From Azolla caroliniana (lineage: Eukaryota; Polypodiophyta), in assembly GCA_043228905.1 (NCBI GenBank), contig JBHGNT010000013.1:5456001-5520000 (forward strand): 64,000 nt of DNA, given 5' to 3'. Of the stretch, positions 34,648 through 45,786 are shown one piece after another. A program made the position numbers and the translations under genes. Every line of letters starts with the position of its first letter. Within the stretch, counting starts at the first letter, position 1. Under the pieces are notes generated by a model, which saw only the letters and a list, made by a program, of their open reading frames with translations, was not told the DNA's origin and ran no database searches.

Positions 34648-34973
34648 TGAGCACCCAGTGAGCTGGGGGCCGGTTAGCCGGATCCATTAGTAATCGGAAG
34701 GCTAGTAGCAGCTAGACTACTAGGGAGTTATTACTCTTGTAGTTAGTGTTAGACGCTCGAGTGAGCATTGAAGTACACCGTACTTCAGTCAGTCCGTATG
34801 GACTTGTATAAAAGTGTTCGCTGAACACATACGATGTACAGAGCGTTGATATAATTTTTGAATAGAGATTCTTGTTCTCTCTCTCTGTCTCTCCCGAGTA
34901 CTGTTAATCTCTCCATTAAACATGTTCTCTGTTTTTTGTTTCTTATTGCTTCCGCATGCTATTTGTTTTTACA
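34648..34973 (+). repeat. Copia L 3' LTR, 5'-truncated
   Basis: It aligns with the 5' LTR from GAGCACCC onward and ends GTTTTTACA at 34973, next to the CTTAT duplication. The first part of U3 is missing. It contains an extra segment (ACGCTCGAGTGAGCATTGAAGT region) absent from the 5' copy. Confidence 0.88.
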
Positions 34974-35229
34974 CTTATTTTTCAGTGATGACGAGGTGAG
35001 TGTGGGAAGTGAGGAGAGAGAGGGGAGCGAGGAGAGAAAGGAGTTTGGGAATGTTTTTTGCGATTTGCAGAAAAATGGCTTTTGTCCTCCTTTTGTGAAG
35101 ATCTGAAGTGAGGGTTCAAGATTTTGCGAATCATTGTGTGGATGCATGTTCTTTCTACCTTGGAAAGTGTGTGTGCATGTGATCTCTTTAATAGTTGTGA
35201 CAATCCCTCCTTCTTTTTTCGTTTCAGAC
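34974..35229. other. Unassigned segment right of copia L
   Basis: After the CTTAT duplication the sequence has a pyrimidine tract ending in CAG, then a short Glu/Ser-rich frame ending GFCPPFVKI at 35103, and a second pyrimidine tract ending TTTCAG at about 35226. It could be intron/exon debris of a host gene; no family is recognised. Confidence 0.3.
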
Positions 35230-36150
35230 CTAATGGTTAAGGCTAGCTTTAAAATACATTAATGTTGCATGCCCACCAGTTGGCCCGTTTAGTTGCCGTT
35301 CCATTCGGCCCGATTCTTTACATTGGCATGAAACGGGTTTGGCGGCGTGGGTCCCTAATATAGCTTCAATCGAAATCCGTTGACCTTTTGACGCAAAACT
35401 CCTCTTGCCAAGGTGCATAGTTTGAGTGTCCCGTTCTCGGCTACTATTATCCAGTTGGGTCCGATCCATCGGAAACGTAATTTTCCCGGCATTTGGCCCA
35501 TGTGTGTTTGGAATACTATGACTGCATTTCCAATTTTAAATCGCTTCTAATTGGTCCTATGGTGCCGGTCTATGAATGCCTTCCGTTGCCGATGTTCGTA
35601 CTCCAAAATCTTCCATATTGTGGACTCTAGCTTCCCCTAATTCGAGTAGTTGTTGTAAGCAGATTTGCTCGAACTAGCCCTCCGACAGGCGTTCACAGAC
35701 TTGTACTGGGTATCTAAAATTCTACAAACATTACGGATTCTAGTCCAAACGCCAACCAGAATGGTGTTGATTGCACGATGGTTTTGAAACTAGTGTGGTA
35801 TACCCATAAGACACTGTGTAGGTTTGTGTCCCAGTCTGTGCGGTTGTTGTTGACGATCTTTTTCAAGATGTTCTAAAGTTTTTTATTCATCGATTCTACG
35901 AGTCCATTCGCATGTGGATAATATGGCGTACTTTTGTTGTGAACCACGGCATAATGTTCAGTGAGATCGTATACGACTATATTTAAGAAATGGCTTCCTT
36001 GATCGATGATTAGCTCGATAGGGCAATCGAAACGGCACCAAATCAGCTCATACATGAATTCCTTTGCATTGTTGGCCACCACAGACCTGCTTGCCATATT
36101 TTTGAGACCGTGACATCCCTCGCGTAGTGGCCCCATTGCCATATTTTTCA
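35230..36150 (-). pseudogene. Gypsy I integrase fragment
   Basis: The minus strand encodes the integrase core end: NAKEFMYELIWCRFDCPIEL, IIDQGSHF (second Asp), STPYYPHANGLVESMNKK (Glu). After frame changes comes the C-terminal GPNWI region near 35450 and KVNGFRLKLY near 35375. It is related to the integrases of gypsy A, C and D but clearly a separate family. No LTR or other domain remains next to it. Confidence 0.83.
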
Positions 36151-36540
36151 TTGGGGTGCATGAACCTCAAGCCATCCACACACATTTGTCCACTTACACT
36201 CACACTCATATACATTTTAGATTGATACAACACTATACTCTTTCACCCTCACTCATCACACTCAAATCTCCATACATCTCATATGGTGACAATAGTAGTC
36301 GATGCCATGTGTTTGTGCGTACCCATTAGCCACTTGTCGGGCCTTGTACGTGTTGATCGAGCACTCGGCATTGTATTTCACCTTATACACTACGTACATC
36401 CAACCATCTTAACTTCTTTGGGGACATCAATGAGGTCTCCTGTCTCAATGTTAGGTAGAGGATGCATCTCTTCCTTCATAGCCACTTTCCATTTGGCGTC
36501 CTATGCCGCCTCTACGTAGCTCCTCTAGCTCACGTATCTC
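36151..36540 (-). mobile_element. Chimeric copia LTR-like/RT fragment, copy 2
   Basis: The same LTR-like CACTCA-rich sequence (36151-36285) as at 30960 is joined at the same place to minus-strand copia RT (NTYKARQVANGYA near 36350, continuing upstream with stops to about 36530). It extends further into RT than copy 1. Confidence 0.72.
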
Positions 36541-36751
36541 TAGATAGATAAAAGATAAAAGAGTCAAATGTATATTAACAAGGAGTAAAAAAATAAACTA
36601 GCGAAACAACATTTACAAAGGAAAGAGGAGACTCCTTTATATTAAGTCACCCTCTCACTACATTATCTCATTAAAACACCTACTCTCTCTAGCAACTTGG
36701 GGAATATGGAAATTCATTAGCTACGTGTCATAAAATACGATTATAGGACAC
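36541..36751. other. AT-rich spacer
   Basis: About 210 bp of A/T-rich sequence with no coding, LTR or RNA signal that I can see. Confidence 0.4.
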
Positions 36752-37018
36752 TGTTAGGAAACAAGTCCCTCCAGATGGAAAGTGAGAAACCGGATGTGGA
36801 GTACCCGGCTACGAAAGACCCGGTGAGAATCGGATGACGAGTACCCGGCTACGGAAGACATAGTGAGAACCAGATGACGAGTACCCGGCTACGGAAGACC
36901 CGGTGAGAACTGGATGACGAGTGCCTGGCAAGCGCCGGATGATGCAGGCCCGGTGAGGAGTGCTCACCGGATGAAGGGACATATTCGTAAATATGTTTCT
37001 GAGGAGTGCTCACCGGAT
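36752..37018 (+). repeat. Truncated copia F-type LTR with internal tandem repeats
   Basis: It starts TGTTAGGAAACAAGTCCCTCC, like the solo LTR at 48974. It then holds about four imperfect copies of a GAGTACCCGGCTACGGAAGA-type unit (36800-36935). It breaks off at about 37018 where gypsy H gag begins. Confidence 0.75.
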
Positions 37019-38060
37019 GATGCAAAATCCGACGTGGGAAGCATTTGAAGAAGCGTTAAAGACCACGTTCACCATCGAGGACTCCTCCAAGGCAACGCGG
37101 AGGGGATTCGAAGATTGGGTGGAAACGCCAGGTAAGGGGTTGAAGGTCATTGAAGTGTTTTCGTCATTCGAAAGTTGGTTCGGGTGGTTGTCCACGAGAG
37201 ATCAAACTATTCTTGCACTGGACAAAGTCATCATGTTTTTGCGAGCTGTGGACGTCGGGGACCAGAAAGATCTCAGAGTGCTTCTGGAGGACATGACCAC
37301 CGAAAACGGCCTCACCGAAACGTGGGATAGCGTGCGGGATATTGTCGCGCGATACACGAAGAGGGGGCAGTGGCTTGCTAACGAAGAGAAGAGGGTTTCG
37401 GAACCGATTCCGAAACTGAGATCCGGATTGGAGGACCATCAACTGCGGGCTCGAGAGACTACGACCGAGAAGGGGATTGACGCAACCACGGTGGAGCAGT
37501 TGCTGAAAGATATGGAGAATCTGAAAATTGCGATGGTGAAGAAGTCGGGAGACCGTCCCACAAACTCCAAGTATATGGACCGTCGATGTATATGGTGTGA
37601 TAGCACCGAACATGATCGGAGGGATTGCGACGAGCACAAGGAGGCATTAGGACGGGATCTTATCTACTACGAGGGAAATCAGATTCATTCGATGGACTCT
37701 CGGAAGCCACTCCGACCAAAATTCTGGAAAGGCGGCATGAAGAAGGTTCTAGAGGAGGAAATAGTGGCGAAAGGTAATTATGCGACAACCGCGGGAATAA
37801 GTGTGGGTGAGTCGTTGGGAGCAAAGGCGTCTTTTTGGCCGGATATGCTAGAAAACCCCGAGAAAACCGACTCTAATGAGATCCGAAGCACCACGGAAGG
37901 CATCCGTGAAGCTACAGGATGGGAGTGCCCCGTGGATAAGAATAACGTGTTTGCTTTATGCCAATTGCATGAAGTGTATGTAGATGAGAAGTGACGGCGC
38001 ACGGATGAGGCGGCCGATCCATCGAAGACACCGGAAAGCTGGAACTCCGGAGGTAAGGGA
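37019..38060 (+). pseudogene. Gypsy H gag (5'-truncated)
   Basis: The frame is open from before the junction to 37992. It encodes a capsid-like domain (PTWEAFEEALKTTFTIEDSS, then GWLSTRDQTILALDKVIMFL) and a CCHC knuckle CIWCDSTEHDRRDC at about residue 198 of the open frame (near 37590). A TGA at 37992 interrupts the frame, which continues as related sequence to the next ORF. The true N-terminus was lost at the junction with the truncated LTR. Confidence 0.8.
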
Positions 38061-38069
38061 AAAGAAAAG

Positions 38070-39528
38070 ATGATTCCGGCATTCAAGCTCGCCTCGGACA
38101 TCGAACAACAAACGGACTTGAAAAAGGTGTTTGAGGAGAGAATCCTCGATAGCCGGGTAGATTTTTCGCTTCGAGAATTACTCGGAATAGCGAAGAAGGA
38201 GTTCCACAATCTTCTTGTGGATCTCGTAAAGAGAAAAAGGCAAATTACGGAGGAGAACGTTCCAAGGGTGAATGCAAATACCGTTCTAATGAATGACACC
38301 GAATTGGAGGACGAAATATCGAATTCTCACTACACAAAGCCACACTGGGCACGCGCAACTACGGAAACTTCGGTTGGAATCGGTAACATCAAAGAACCCG
38401 TGGTAGCATTGATGGATCACGGATCGGAGATCAACTTGATGTCCAAGGAGTTCTACCGGAAGGGTAAGTGGCCTATTAACACGAATCATGGGTGGAAGAT
38501 CCGGGCAGCCACTAAAGCAACGGAAGAACTATTTGCGGCTTTGTCCGGATGTGATGGTGAAGATCGGGGATGTGGAGATAGACGAAAATTTCTTCGTGCA
38601 AGATGAGGTCTCACACTCCATGATCCTCGGGCAACCCTTTATCACGACATCACGGATGGAGATGAAGGTGTTGGATAGCAGTGCGGCTTTTGCGCGAATT
38701 TGGAGCCAAAACGGAGGGAAATCCGTCCAATTCCTAACGGTGCCGGAAAATCATGAAAGGAACAAGAGGGAGCTCTTGTCCCAAACGAAGATGGATTTTT
38801 TAGATTGAACTGTTGCAGAGAGGGGACGTGATAGTCCGAGAAGCCCTGATACCCCACACAGGAAGAAGACTCTCGGAGCAAAACAAGTACGAATCGGTCC
38901 GAATGGGGCATCCACGTACACGGCCGTAACCGGAGGAAAGAAGAAAGAATACCGAAAAGTGGAGGATAAGTTACGGTCGGCATCAATAATAAAAGAAGAC
39001 GAAGAAATCGTGGGAATAGTCGAAGAAGTGTTCTATGGGAGCACACTACAACAGCTTGAAGAGCTTGCGGAAGATACAAGCCAGGGAAACCGGGTAATTC
39101 CGGTGGAGTCGGTCGAGGTGTACGAGATCATTGTGAAAATGGGGCCGGATGCGCTCCGCAAAGAAGAAGCAATGGTAAGTACGAAATACAAGACCGTGGA
39201 GAAGAAAGTGAAACTGGCTGTGGGACCGTTAGCCGCAGATAGCAAACAAAAGAGGAAAGAAGTCTCGAGGGATCCGACACTTCGGAAGTCCATGGATATC
39301 GGACATGCCTTCACGGATGAGACCCGGAAGAAACTTCGGATCGGTGGAGGTGGGTTCCTATTAAAGAATGAAGAAGAACAATTCCGTGGGATGCTAGAGC
39401 AACATGGGAGAGCATTTGCATTTACATCGAAAGAAATAGGATGCGTTGACCCGAAGATAGTGCAGCCGATGGTGATCTTCACGACTGACCATGTGCCGTG
39501 GAACCTGAAGCCGATTCCGGTGCCATGA
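38070..39528 (+). pseudogene. Gypsy H protease and pol linker
   Basis: The protease site reads VALMDHGSEINLMS (about 38401-38442), with DHGS where DTGS is usual. A frameshift near 38530 moves the frame, after which SHSMILGQPFIT (flap and end of protease) is read at 38610-38645. A TGA near 38807 and another at 39526 break the linker (HAFTDETRKKLRIGGGGFLL and on). Confidence 0.82.
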
Positions 39529-39552
39529 ACGCATATTCCGAAAATCATCGAC

Positions 39553-41076
39553 TTGCTCAAGGAGAAGGTGGCGATGGGGATTCTAGAGCCATCAAATGCT
39601 CTGTACTCAAATCGATGGTTTACGGTTCCGAAGAAGAATGGGTCACTCCGATTTATTCAAGATTTGCAACCGGTGAACAAGGTCACGATCCGAAACTCCA
39701 GAGTCGGTCCGATAGTGGACGAATTTGCGGAAGCATTTGCCGGTCGCGCGATATACTCCATCAGAGACCTATACTCCGGATATGACCAATTCCAACTAGC
39801 TGTGAAGAGCCGAGACATCACTATCATGCGGACACCGATAGGATTAGTTCGGATGTGTACGCTACCACAAGGCGCGACGAACTCAGTCGCACATATGATG
39901 AATGCGATGAACAAGGTGCTCCGGGATTGCATATCAGGGTGTGCGGTGGAAGAAAAAGATAAAGCTATGGATGAACGGGGATGCCGAAGGTTCGTAGTCA
40001 ACCATATCCGTGATTGTGAGAAAGTGTTACGGAAGTTAGAAGATGTGCATCTAACACTTTCCAGAGAGAAACCGGCATTCGGACAAGAAGAAATATTGGT
40101 AGTCGGACATCTATGTGGGCCCTACGGCCGAAGACCATCACCAACCAAGATCGATGCGATTCAAGCTATGAAAGAAGTATGCGAGTCACAATCCGAAGTC
40201 CGAAGGTTTCTTGGAGCATGTGCATTCTATCATATATGGATTCCGCGGTACGCACATATTGTAGACCCACTCTATCACTTGTTGCGGAAAAGGAAGAAGT
40301 TCAAATGGAAACCAGAACACACCGGAGCCATGAGGAAGCTCAAGAAAACACTGCGGAGGGCTGAAGCTCTAAAGAAGCCGAACTATGACCGACCGGTTAT
40401 AGTAACGGTTGATACAAGTCTAACCAGAATCGGATGGGTCATCAATCAACTCGACTCGGATGGTTCACGATATCAGATCCGATTCGGAGCAAAGGTTCTC
40501 AACAAAAGGCAACGCGGGTATGCGCAAGTCAAAAGAGAATTATGGGGAGTCGTGTCGGCAATCAAATCGGATCGAGATTATTTGATCGGAGCCAAAATAG
40601 TGATCGAAACGGATTGTCTTCCGATACTCGGGATGATGCGGTGTTGTACTATACCGGATGTGGCTATGCTAAGGTGGATTGCATATGTTAAGTCACTTAA
40701 TCCGGAGGTAAGACATAGCTCTGGAAAAGACAATGCTGTAGCGGATATGCTATCAAGGACGTGGTTCGGAGATGACATAACCGAATCCGATAATGAAGAA
40801 GTTTCCGAAGACTACTTTGCTTCGGAGCACATATGCCGGGTGGACGTAATCCAAGAATTCCGGGAAGAAGAATACGAGGGAGAAAGATTGTTGATCGGGA
40901 AAATGCTACGAGAAATCGAGGAATCATCGGACAATAAAGAGAAGAGAGCCGAGATCCGAAGTAAGAAATGGCAAGTCCGAAAGTTCTTCTTGAAAAATGG
41001 ATTTTTATGGGGGGAGCTGAAAAGACCGGGTGGCATACCACTTCGAGTAGTCGGGACAAAAGAGCAACGAAACTAG
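39553..41076 (+). pseudogene. Gypsy H RT-RNase H lacking the RT catalytic motif
   Basis: This is an open 507-codon frame. RT blocks are clear: SNRWFTVPKKNGSLRFIQDL, AIYSIRDLYSGYDQFQLAVK and LPQGATNSVAHMMNAMNKVL. The next expected block, the F/Y-x-D-D catalytic motif, is absent: NKVLRDCIS runs straight into GCAVEEKDKAMDERGC (about 39936-39975), an apparent in-frame deletion of some 15 residues. The RT connection (VVGHLCGPYG) and RNase H (VTVDTSLTRIGWVINQ, KRELWGVVSAI, VIETDCLPIL, AVADMLSR) follow. Despite its length the frame cannot encode an active RT. Confidence 0.86.
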
Positions 41077-41079
41077 GTA

Positions 41080-42366
41080 ATGTCCGTATTTCACGAATCT
41101 GATTGGGTTGGACATCGGGGAACATGGGCAACATTTGGGAAGATCAAGCAAAGATATTGGTGGAAGAATTTGTACAAAGATGTCGCGGAGTTCACGGAAA
41201 GCTGCGAGAAGTGTCAAATCTACTCCGGAGTTCGACACCGAGATGAGTTACATCCGACATTCTCAACGACAATCAACTTCAAATGGATGGTCGACATTGT
41301 AGCCATGCCAACCGGGATCGGACAAAAGAAGTACTTGGTGTTAGCTCGGGAAGATCTCACAAATCAAGTACAAGGTCGGGCGCTACAAAGAAAAACGTGT
41401 TCTGTGGTATGTCAATTTCTTTTGGAAGAAGTGTTTTGCAGGTACGGGTGCATAGGACAAGTGATTGCGGATCGGAGAGAATTTCACTCTGATAAAGCTA
41501 GGGGATTCTTCGCCAAACATGGAGTTCGGTTAACACTAACAACGGCATACAATCCGGAAGCCAACGGGAAGGTCAAGCGAGGACATAGTCCGCTCGTCAA
41601 AGCACTTGCCAAAGCATGCGACGGAAGGGTGATGGATTGGCTGCAGATGCTCCCGTATGCACTATGGGTGGATCGGACAACGCATAGCTCCGTAACCGGT
41701 TATATGCCGGAAGAACTTATGACCGGACAAGCACCGGTAATGCCGACGGAAACCGCAATCGTGACATGGACAATGCTACCATGGAAGGAAGAGATGAGCC
41801 GGGAAGAACTACTAGCGGTCCGGATAGGAAAATTGGAGGGAACACCGGAAGATGTAGCGGTAGCGTCACGCCGACAACAAGAAGCGCGACTCTGGAACAA
41901 AAGCCGGTTCAACACCAAGCACCGACTACGACCACGAAAGGTTGAAGAAGGAGATTGGGTGATTGTCTATGATAGTAGTTTGGATCATCCACATACAACG
42001 GTACGGAAGTTCGCAAAAAGGTGGTTCGGCCCATATGAGGTTCGGAAAGTTTTCGACAATGGAACTTACCGACTAAGTGAGTTGGATGGAACGATACTAC
42101 GAGTGCCTATAGCAGGGAAATGGGTGAAGATCTTCAAGAAGCGGACTAACAACGAATCTTATGTGGCCATAGACAAGACCGACAATGAGGAGCAACCGGA
42201 CAAAGATCGCGGTGATGCGGATAGCGAAGAAAGTGGACTTCAACTCGTAGTCGACATAAGGGAAGATTCGGAGATTGATACGGATGGAGGCGAATATGGA
42301 ACATCGGGAACTTCGGCACATACCGGAGGATGTGCGGGTTTAGAGGGGGTGAGTGTCGTAGTGTAA
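41080..42366 (+). pseudogene. Gypsy H integrase with mutated active site
   Basis: A 428-codon frame follows the TAG at 41074-41076. The zinc finger shows H-x-GH and CEKC (about 41093-41215). The core has WMVDIVAMP (first Asp), VIADRREFH (second Asp kept, the following NG replaced by RR) and NPEANGKVKRGHS, where the position usually held by the catalytic Glu is Lys (near 41573). The C-terminal GPYEVRKVFDNGTYRL domain follows. The last residues run into the 3' LTR. Confidence 0.82.
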
Positions 42367-43105
42367 TTCACACACTATGTGGAAATTGCATTTTGTCCAT
42401 CCGGATAGAGAATGAAATACCCGGTAAGAACCGGACGAAGAGGAACCATCAAGGAGGAATCGACAAGGAAGAGCCGGATGATGAAGGCCGGTGAGAGTCT
42501 CTTATGGGATGAAGAGACACAATTGTAAATAAAAGAAACATTAAAATTTCTGTGACGTGCATAGGGCAAGATTCAAACCCTGCACCTCCACGCAGACAAA
42601 CTCCAGCCTTACCATTATACTAACTTATTCTAAGTATTTTAAATATAGATTTAATACGTATAAAACCTTTATTTTCGCCTACCTTTATTAAAAGGTAAGT
42701 CATGCATTTTTAGAATGCGTGAAAACTTTATTTATATGTACACTAATAAAATTACGCATGCACATCTAGCGGGCATGAATGCTAAATTTAGGAAATCGTA
42801 GTGGGAAAAGTAAAGCATGCACATTTAGAGGGCATGAACACTTTAGAAAAGCAAGAAGCTATGTTTAGCCTCTCTCGTCCTTATATAAGGAGGAGAGAAA
42901 GATGTATAAGGTTGTTGGTTATTTTGGATTAAGTATTGATCAATATAAAAATTATTCGTGGGATTCACGATTTATGCATCTACTTCTCTCTTAACAACCT
43001 AAGTACCAATTAATATAGTATACTCATGTGATTCACAAGTTTCTTATCTTTCTCTTTGCTATCTACTCATAATTTATCTCTATCTCATGATCTCCTTTCT
43101 CCTAG
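42354..43105 (+). repeat. Gypsy H 3' LTR (end approximate)
   Basis: It begins TGTCGTAGTGTAATTC after the purine-rich tract AGAGGGGGTGAG. A TATA box (TTATATAAGG near 42892) is present. The 3' end is uncertain because the partner LTR is missing. Part of U3 (42405-42530) resembles the CCGGATGATG-type LTR sequence at 36752. Confidence 0.62.
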
Positions 43106-44140
43106 TCCAAAACCCCAGTGGTTCCCACCCGACTCACGTAACGATCCGGTGTCGAGAGGCACGACAACGCCCTTCTCTTCTGCGCTGCTTCTTGTACCGA
43201 TGTGATGGTGCCTTATTTCCGAGCCACCTCCTCCTTTTGCTTACTGAGTTCGGTGGTTGTTAATGCGTGCACAACGATCTCTACATCTAGCTTCTCTTGA
43301 ACGGCTTTTACGGCCTTGCATCCTTTGGCCCGGATATCCCCCTCTTTATCCGACGACTCCCTGAGTTCTGATCGGAGCCATTCGATATCCACTTATGCCA
43401 GCTTCGTCGCACGCTTTGCTTTGGCCGTGATCGCCGCTTGGGCTTCCATCTCTTCCCATAGTGAGTGAAGTTCTGTTGTCGGGGAAGCAGGGTTGGGAGC
43501 TGATTCCGCCTGTGTTGGTGCGCCATGCTCTAGTTTTGCAATCCTCTACTATGTATTTTCTAGCTGTTGCTACGTTACTTTGATAGTTTTCCATTGAATT
43601 TTGTTTTCCTTCGCCATATCCTTGGCGCCCATGGTTACCATCACGAGCTCTATGTGTACTTAGACCAATGTCGTATTCAGTAGGGGTAGCTCGATGCCTA
43701 CTCGACGGACACTGGCATTTCTCTTTCGTCCTACCCTAGCGAACAGGCCTTCGTCCTCGCTCTCTATTGTTCGAGTAAACGCACACTCAATCATCTGGCA
43801 TTTAACGTGCTCTTCCACTATGACCGAACTGTGGTACCGAACTATAACAAGGCTCTGAACTTGTGGGTTGTATCCGGGATATTTGGATAGGATAATACTT
43901 CTTCTTCGGATGTGACAACGCCCTTACCTTGTTCCGATCATTCTCTATGAACTTTCTTCATCTTCCGACTCATTCGTGGGGAGTTCAGCTAGCCTACGTT
44001 TTGACGGCCGCAACATGGGTGTAAGGCAAATTGTTTCAGGGGCGGGGAGGGCTTGGGGGGGAAACAGAATAGTCAAGTATTGTTGAATGATGGGGAAAAG
44101 TTTCTTCTAGCCCAGGAACGTGTGAGGACCTTTGCACACA
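43106..44140 (-). pseudogene. Coiled-coil ORF relic
   Basis: The minus strand between about 43620 and 43160 reads MGAKDMAKENKIQWKTIKVT, LHSLWEEMEAQAAITAKAKR and EKLDVEIVVHALTTTELSKQ with several stops. It is a charged, heptad-like sequence resembling the accessory protein of gypsy A, C and D in style, not in detail. It is probably the accessory ORF of another gypsy family, perhaps gypsy I, whose integrase fragment lies to the left on the same strand. The remainder to 44140 shows nothing further. Confidence 0.5.
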
Positions 44141-44324
44141 GTCGGACATGTTATGACTCCCAATTTCTTGTTCGCGTTTGTCGTCCCTGGGGTCGCCGGA
44201 TATGTGTGTGATACAGGGACGTACCAGGTTTCATCGTTTGCAATGGCTCCCACCCCGGGCCACGTATCAGATTATCGCGGCACGCCCGGACGAGAGAAAC
44301 ATTCATGATTCCACACACGAGGAT

Positions 44325-44396
44325 GTTATTGTAGTGTAGTGGCGAGTATCCCCACCTATCACGTGGGTGACCCACGTTCGATCCCTGGCATCAACG
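44325..44396 (+). tRNA. tRNA-Asp-like unit 1 (anticodon ATC)
   Basis: This 72-nt sequence aligns over its whole length with plant tRNA-Asp. The anticodon stem CCCAC/GTGGG is perfect and the loop CTATCAC gives anticodon ATC, not GTC. The acceptor stem has two mismatches and the T stem one, so it is probably a pseudogene. Confidence 0.72.
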
Positions 44397-44770
44397 CCTC
44401 CTTTGTTTTGGTCCCTGCTCAGTTCCTCGATGCCCTTGAGGATCCCCAAGAGCGACAATCCCTGTCCATTGTTGGCTCCCATGGGTGGCATCCCCATCCA
44501 GGGCCTCGTTCGGTTGTCTGACGCCCCTCGGCGATGCCCTCGAGGATCACCAAGAGTGACATTCATTGTCCGTTGCTGGCTCACACGGTGGGCATCCCCA
44601 TCCCGATGGGTTTCTTATTGGCGTGCGTCATTCCATAGTCGTCAGACACGTGTGTGATACGAGGACGTACCGGGTTTCATCGCTTGTAACGGTTCCCACC
44701 TTGGGCCACGTATCCGATAATCACAGCACGTCCGAACAAGAGGAACATCCACTACTCCCCACACGAGGAT

Positions 44771-44841
44771 GTCTTGTATTATAGTGTCGAGTATTCCCGC
44801 TTGTCACGTGGGTGACCTGGATTCGATCCAAGGCAACGTCG
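44771..44841 (+). tRNA. tRNA-Asp-like unit 2 (anticodon GTC)
   Basis: This 71-nt unit has the normal Asp anticodon GTC in a CCCGC/GTGGG stem. A base is missing in the acceptor/D region and the T stem is poor. The genomic sequence continues CCA directly after the discriminator base. Probably a pseudogene. Confidence 0.7.
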
Positions 44842-45109
44842 CCAACTTTGGTTTGGGCCCCGCTTAGTTGCCCGACGCCCCTGGGCAATGCCCTCGAGGA
44901 TCACCAAGAGCGATATTCACTGTCCGTTGCTGGCTCCCACGGTGGGCATCCCTATCCCAATGGGTTTCTTGTTCGCGTGCATCGTCCCCGGGATCGTCGG
45001 ACACGTGTGTGATACGGGGACGTACCGGCTTTCATCGCTTGTAATGGCTCACACCCTGGGCCACATATCCGATAATCACGACACGTCCAAATGAGAGGAA
45101 CATGAAGAT

Positions 45110-45180
45110 GTCATTGTAGTATAGTGGCAAGTATACCGCCTACCATGCGGGTGACCTAGGTTCGATCCGAGGCAACGTCG
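45110..45180 (+). tRNA. tRNA-Asp-like unit 3 (anticodon ACC)
   Basis: Box A (TAGTATAGTGG) and box B (GGTTCGATCC) are perfect, but the anticodon loop CTACCAT gives ACC, a glycine-type anticodon on an Asp-type body. The T and acceptor stems have mismatches. CCA is encoded directly after it. Confidence 0.7.
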
Positions 45181-45425
45181 CCAACTTCCGTTTGGGGCCC
45201 ATTTTGTTGACCGACGCCATTGGGCGATGCCCTCGAGGATCCCTAAGAGCTCCCATGGTAGTCGTCCCCATCCCGATGGGTTTCTTGTTCGCGTGCATCG
45301 TCCCCGGGATCGTCGGACACGTGTGTGATACGGGGACGTACCGGCTTTCATCGCTTGTAATGGCTCACACCCTGGGCCACATATCCGATAATCACGACAC
45401 GTCCAAATGAGAGGAACATGAAGAT

Positions 45426-45496
45426 GTCATTGTAGTATAGTGGCAAGTATACCGCCTACCATGCGGGTGACCTAGGTTCGATCCGAGGCAACGTCG
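45426..45496 (+). tRNA. tRNA-Asp-like unit 4 (copy of unit 3)
   Basis: Identical to unit 3 and exactly 316 bp downstream. Confidence 0.7.
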
Positions 45497-45714
45497 CCAA
45501 CTTCCGTTTGGGGCCCATTTTGTTGACCGACGCCATTGGGCGATGCCCTCGAGGATCCCTAAGAGCTCCCATGGTAGTCGTCCCCATCCCGATGGGTTTC
45601 TTGTTCGCGTGCATCGTCCCCGTAGTCGTCGGACACGGGACGTATCAGGTTTATTGTCCGATAATTGCGGCACCTCCGAATGAGAGGAACATCCGTGATT
45701 CCTCTCTCGAGAAT

Positions 45715-45786
45715 GTCATTGTAGTGTAGTGAGGAGTATTCTCGCCTATCGCGTGGGTGACCCGGATTCGATCCCCGGCAATGGCG
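45715..45786 (+). tRNA. tRNA-Asp-like unit 5 (anticodon ATC, best folded)
   Basis: The 72-nt unit has a fully paired acceptor stem (GTCATTG/CAATGGC, one G-U), a paired anticodon stem with G-U pairs, and a T stem with one mismatch. The anticodon is ATC (45748-45750). Of the five it is the likeliest to fold as a tRNA. Confidence 0.74.

Larger units (their letters stand above)
33119..34973 (+). mobile_element. Copia L, 1.85-kb deletion derivative
   Basis: This is a short element with a perfect target duplication CTTAT (33114-33118 and 34974-34978). It has a full 5' LTR, a primer site, gag fused to integrase, integrase fused to RT, and RT fused to a 5'-truncated 3' LTR: three internal deletions. 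Because the outer ends and duplication are intact, the deletions fall strictly inside the element. Confidence 0.92.
37019..43105 (+). mobile_element. Gypsy H, 5'-truncated element
   Basis: Gag, protease, RT-RNase H and integrase lie in gypsy order and a 3' LTR-like region follows. The 5' LTR and gag start are missing. Its pol (IQDLQPVNKVTIRN, LYSGYDQFQLA, VVGHLCGPYGRRPSPTK) is very different from the other gypsy elements here, so it is a separate lineage. Confidence 0.85.

Noticed and set aside
43308-43594. Two small minus-strand ORFs as host genes
   Set aside because: They lie in a stop-riddled, coiled-coil-like relic and look like fragments of a retroelement accessory ORF.
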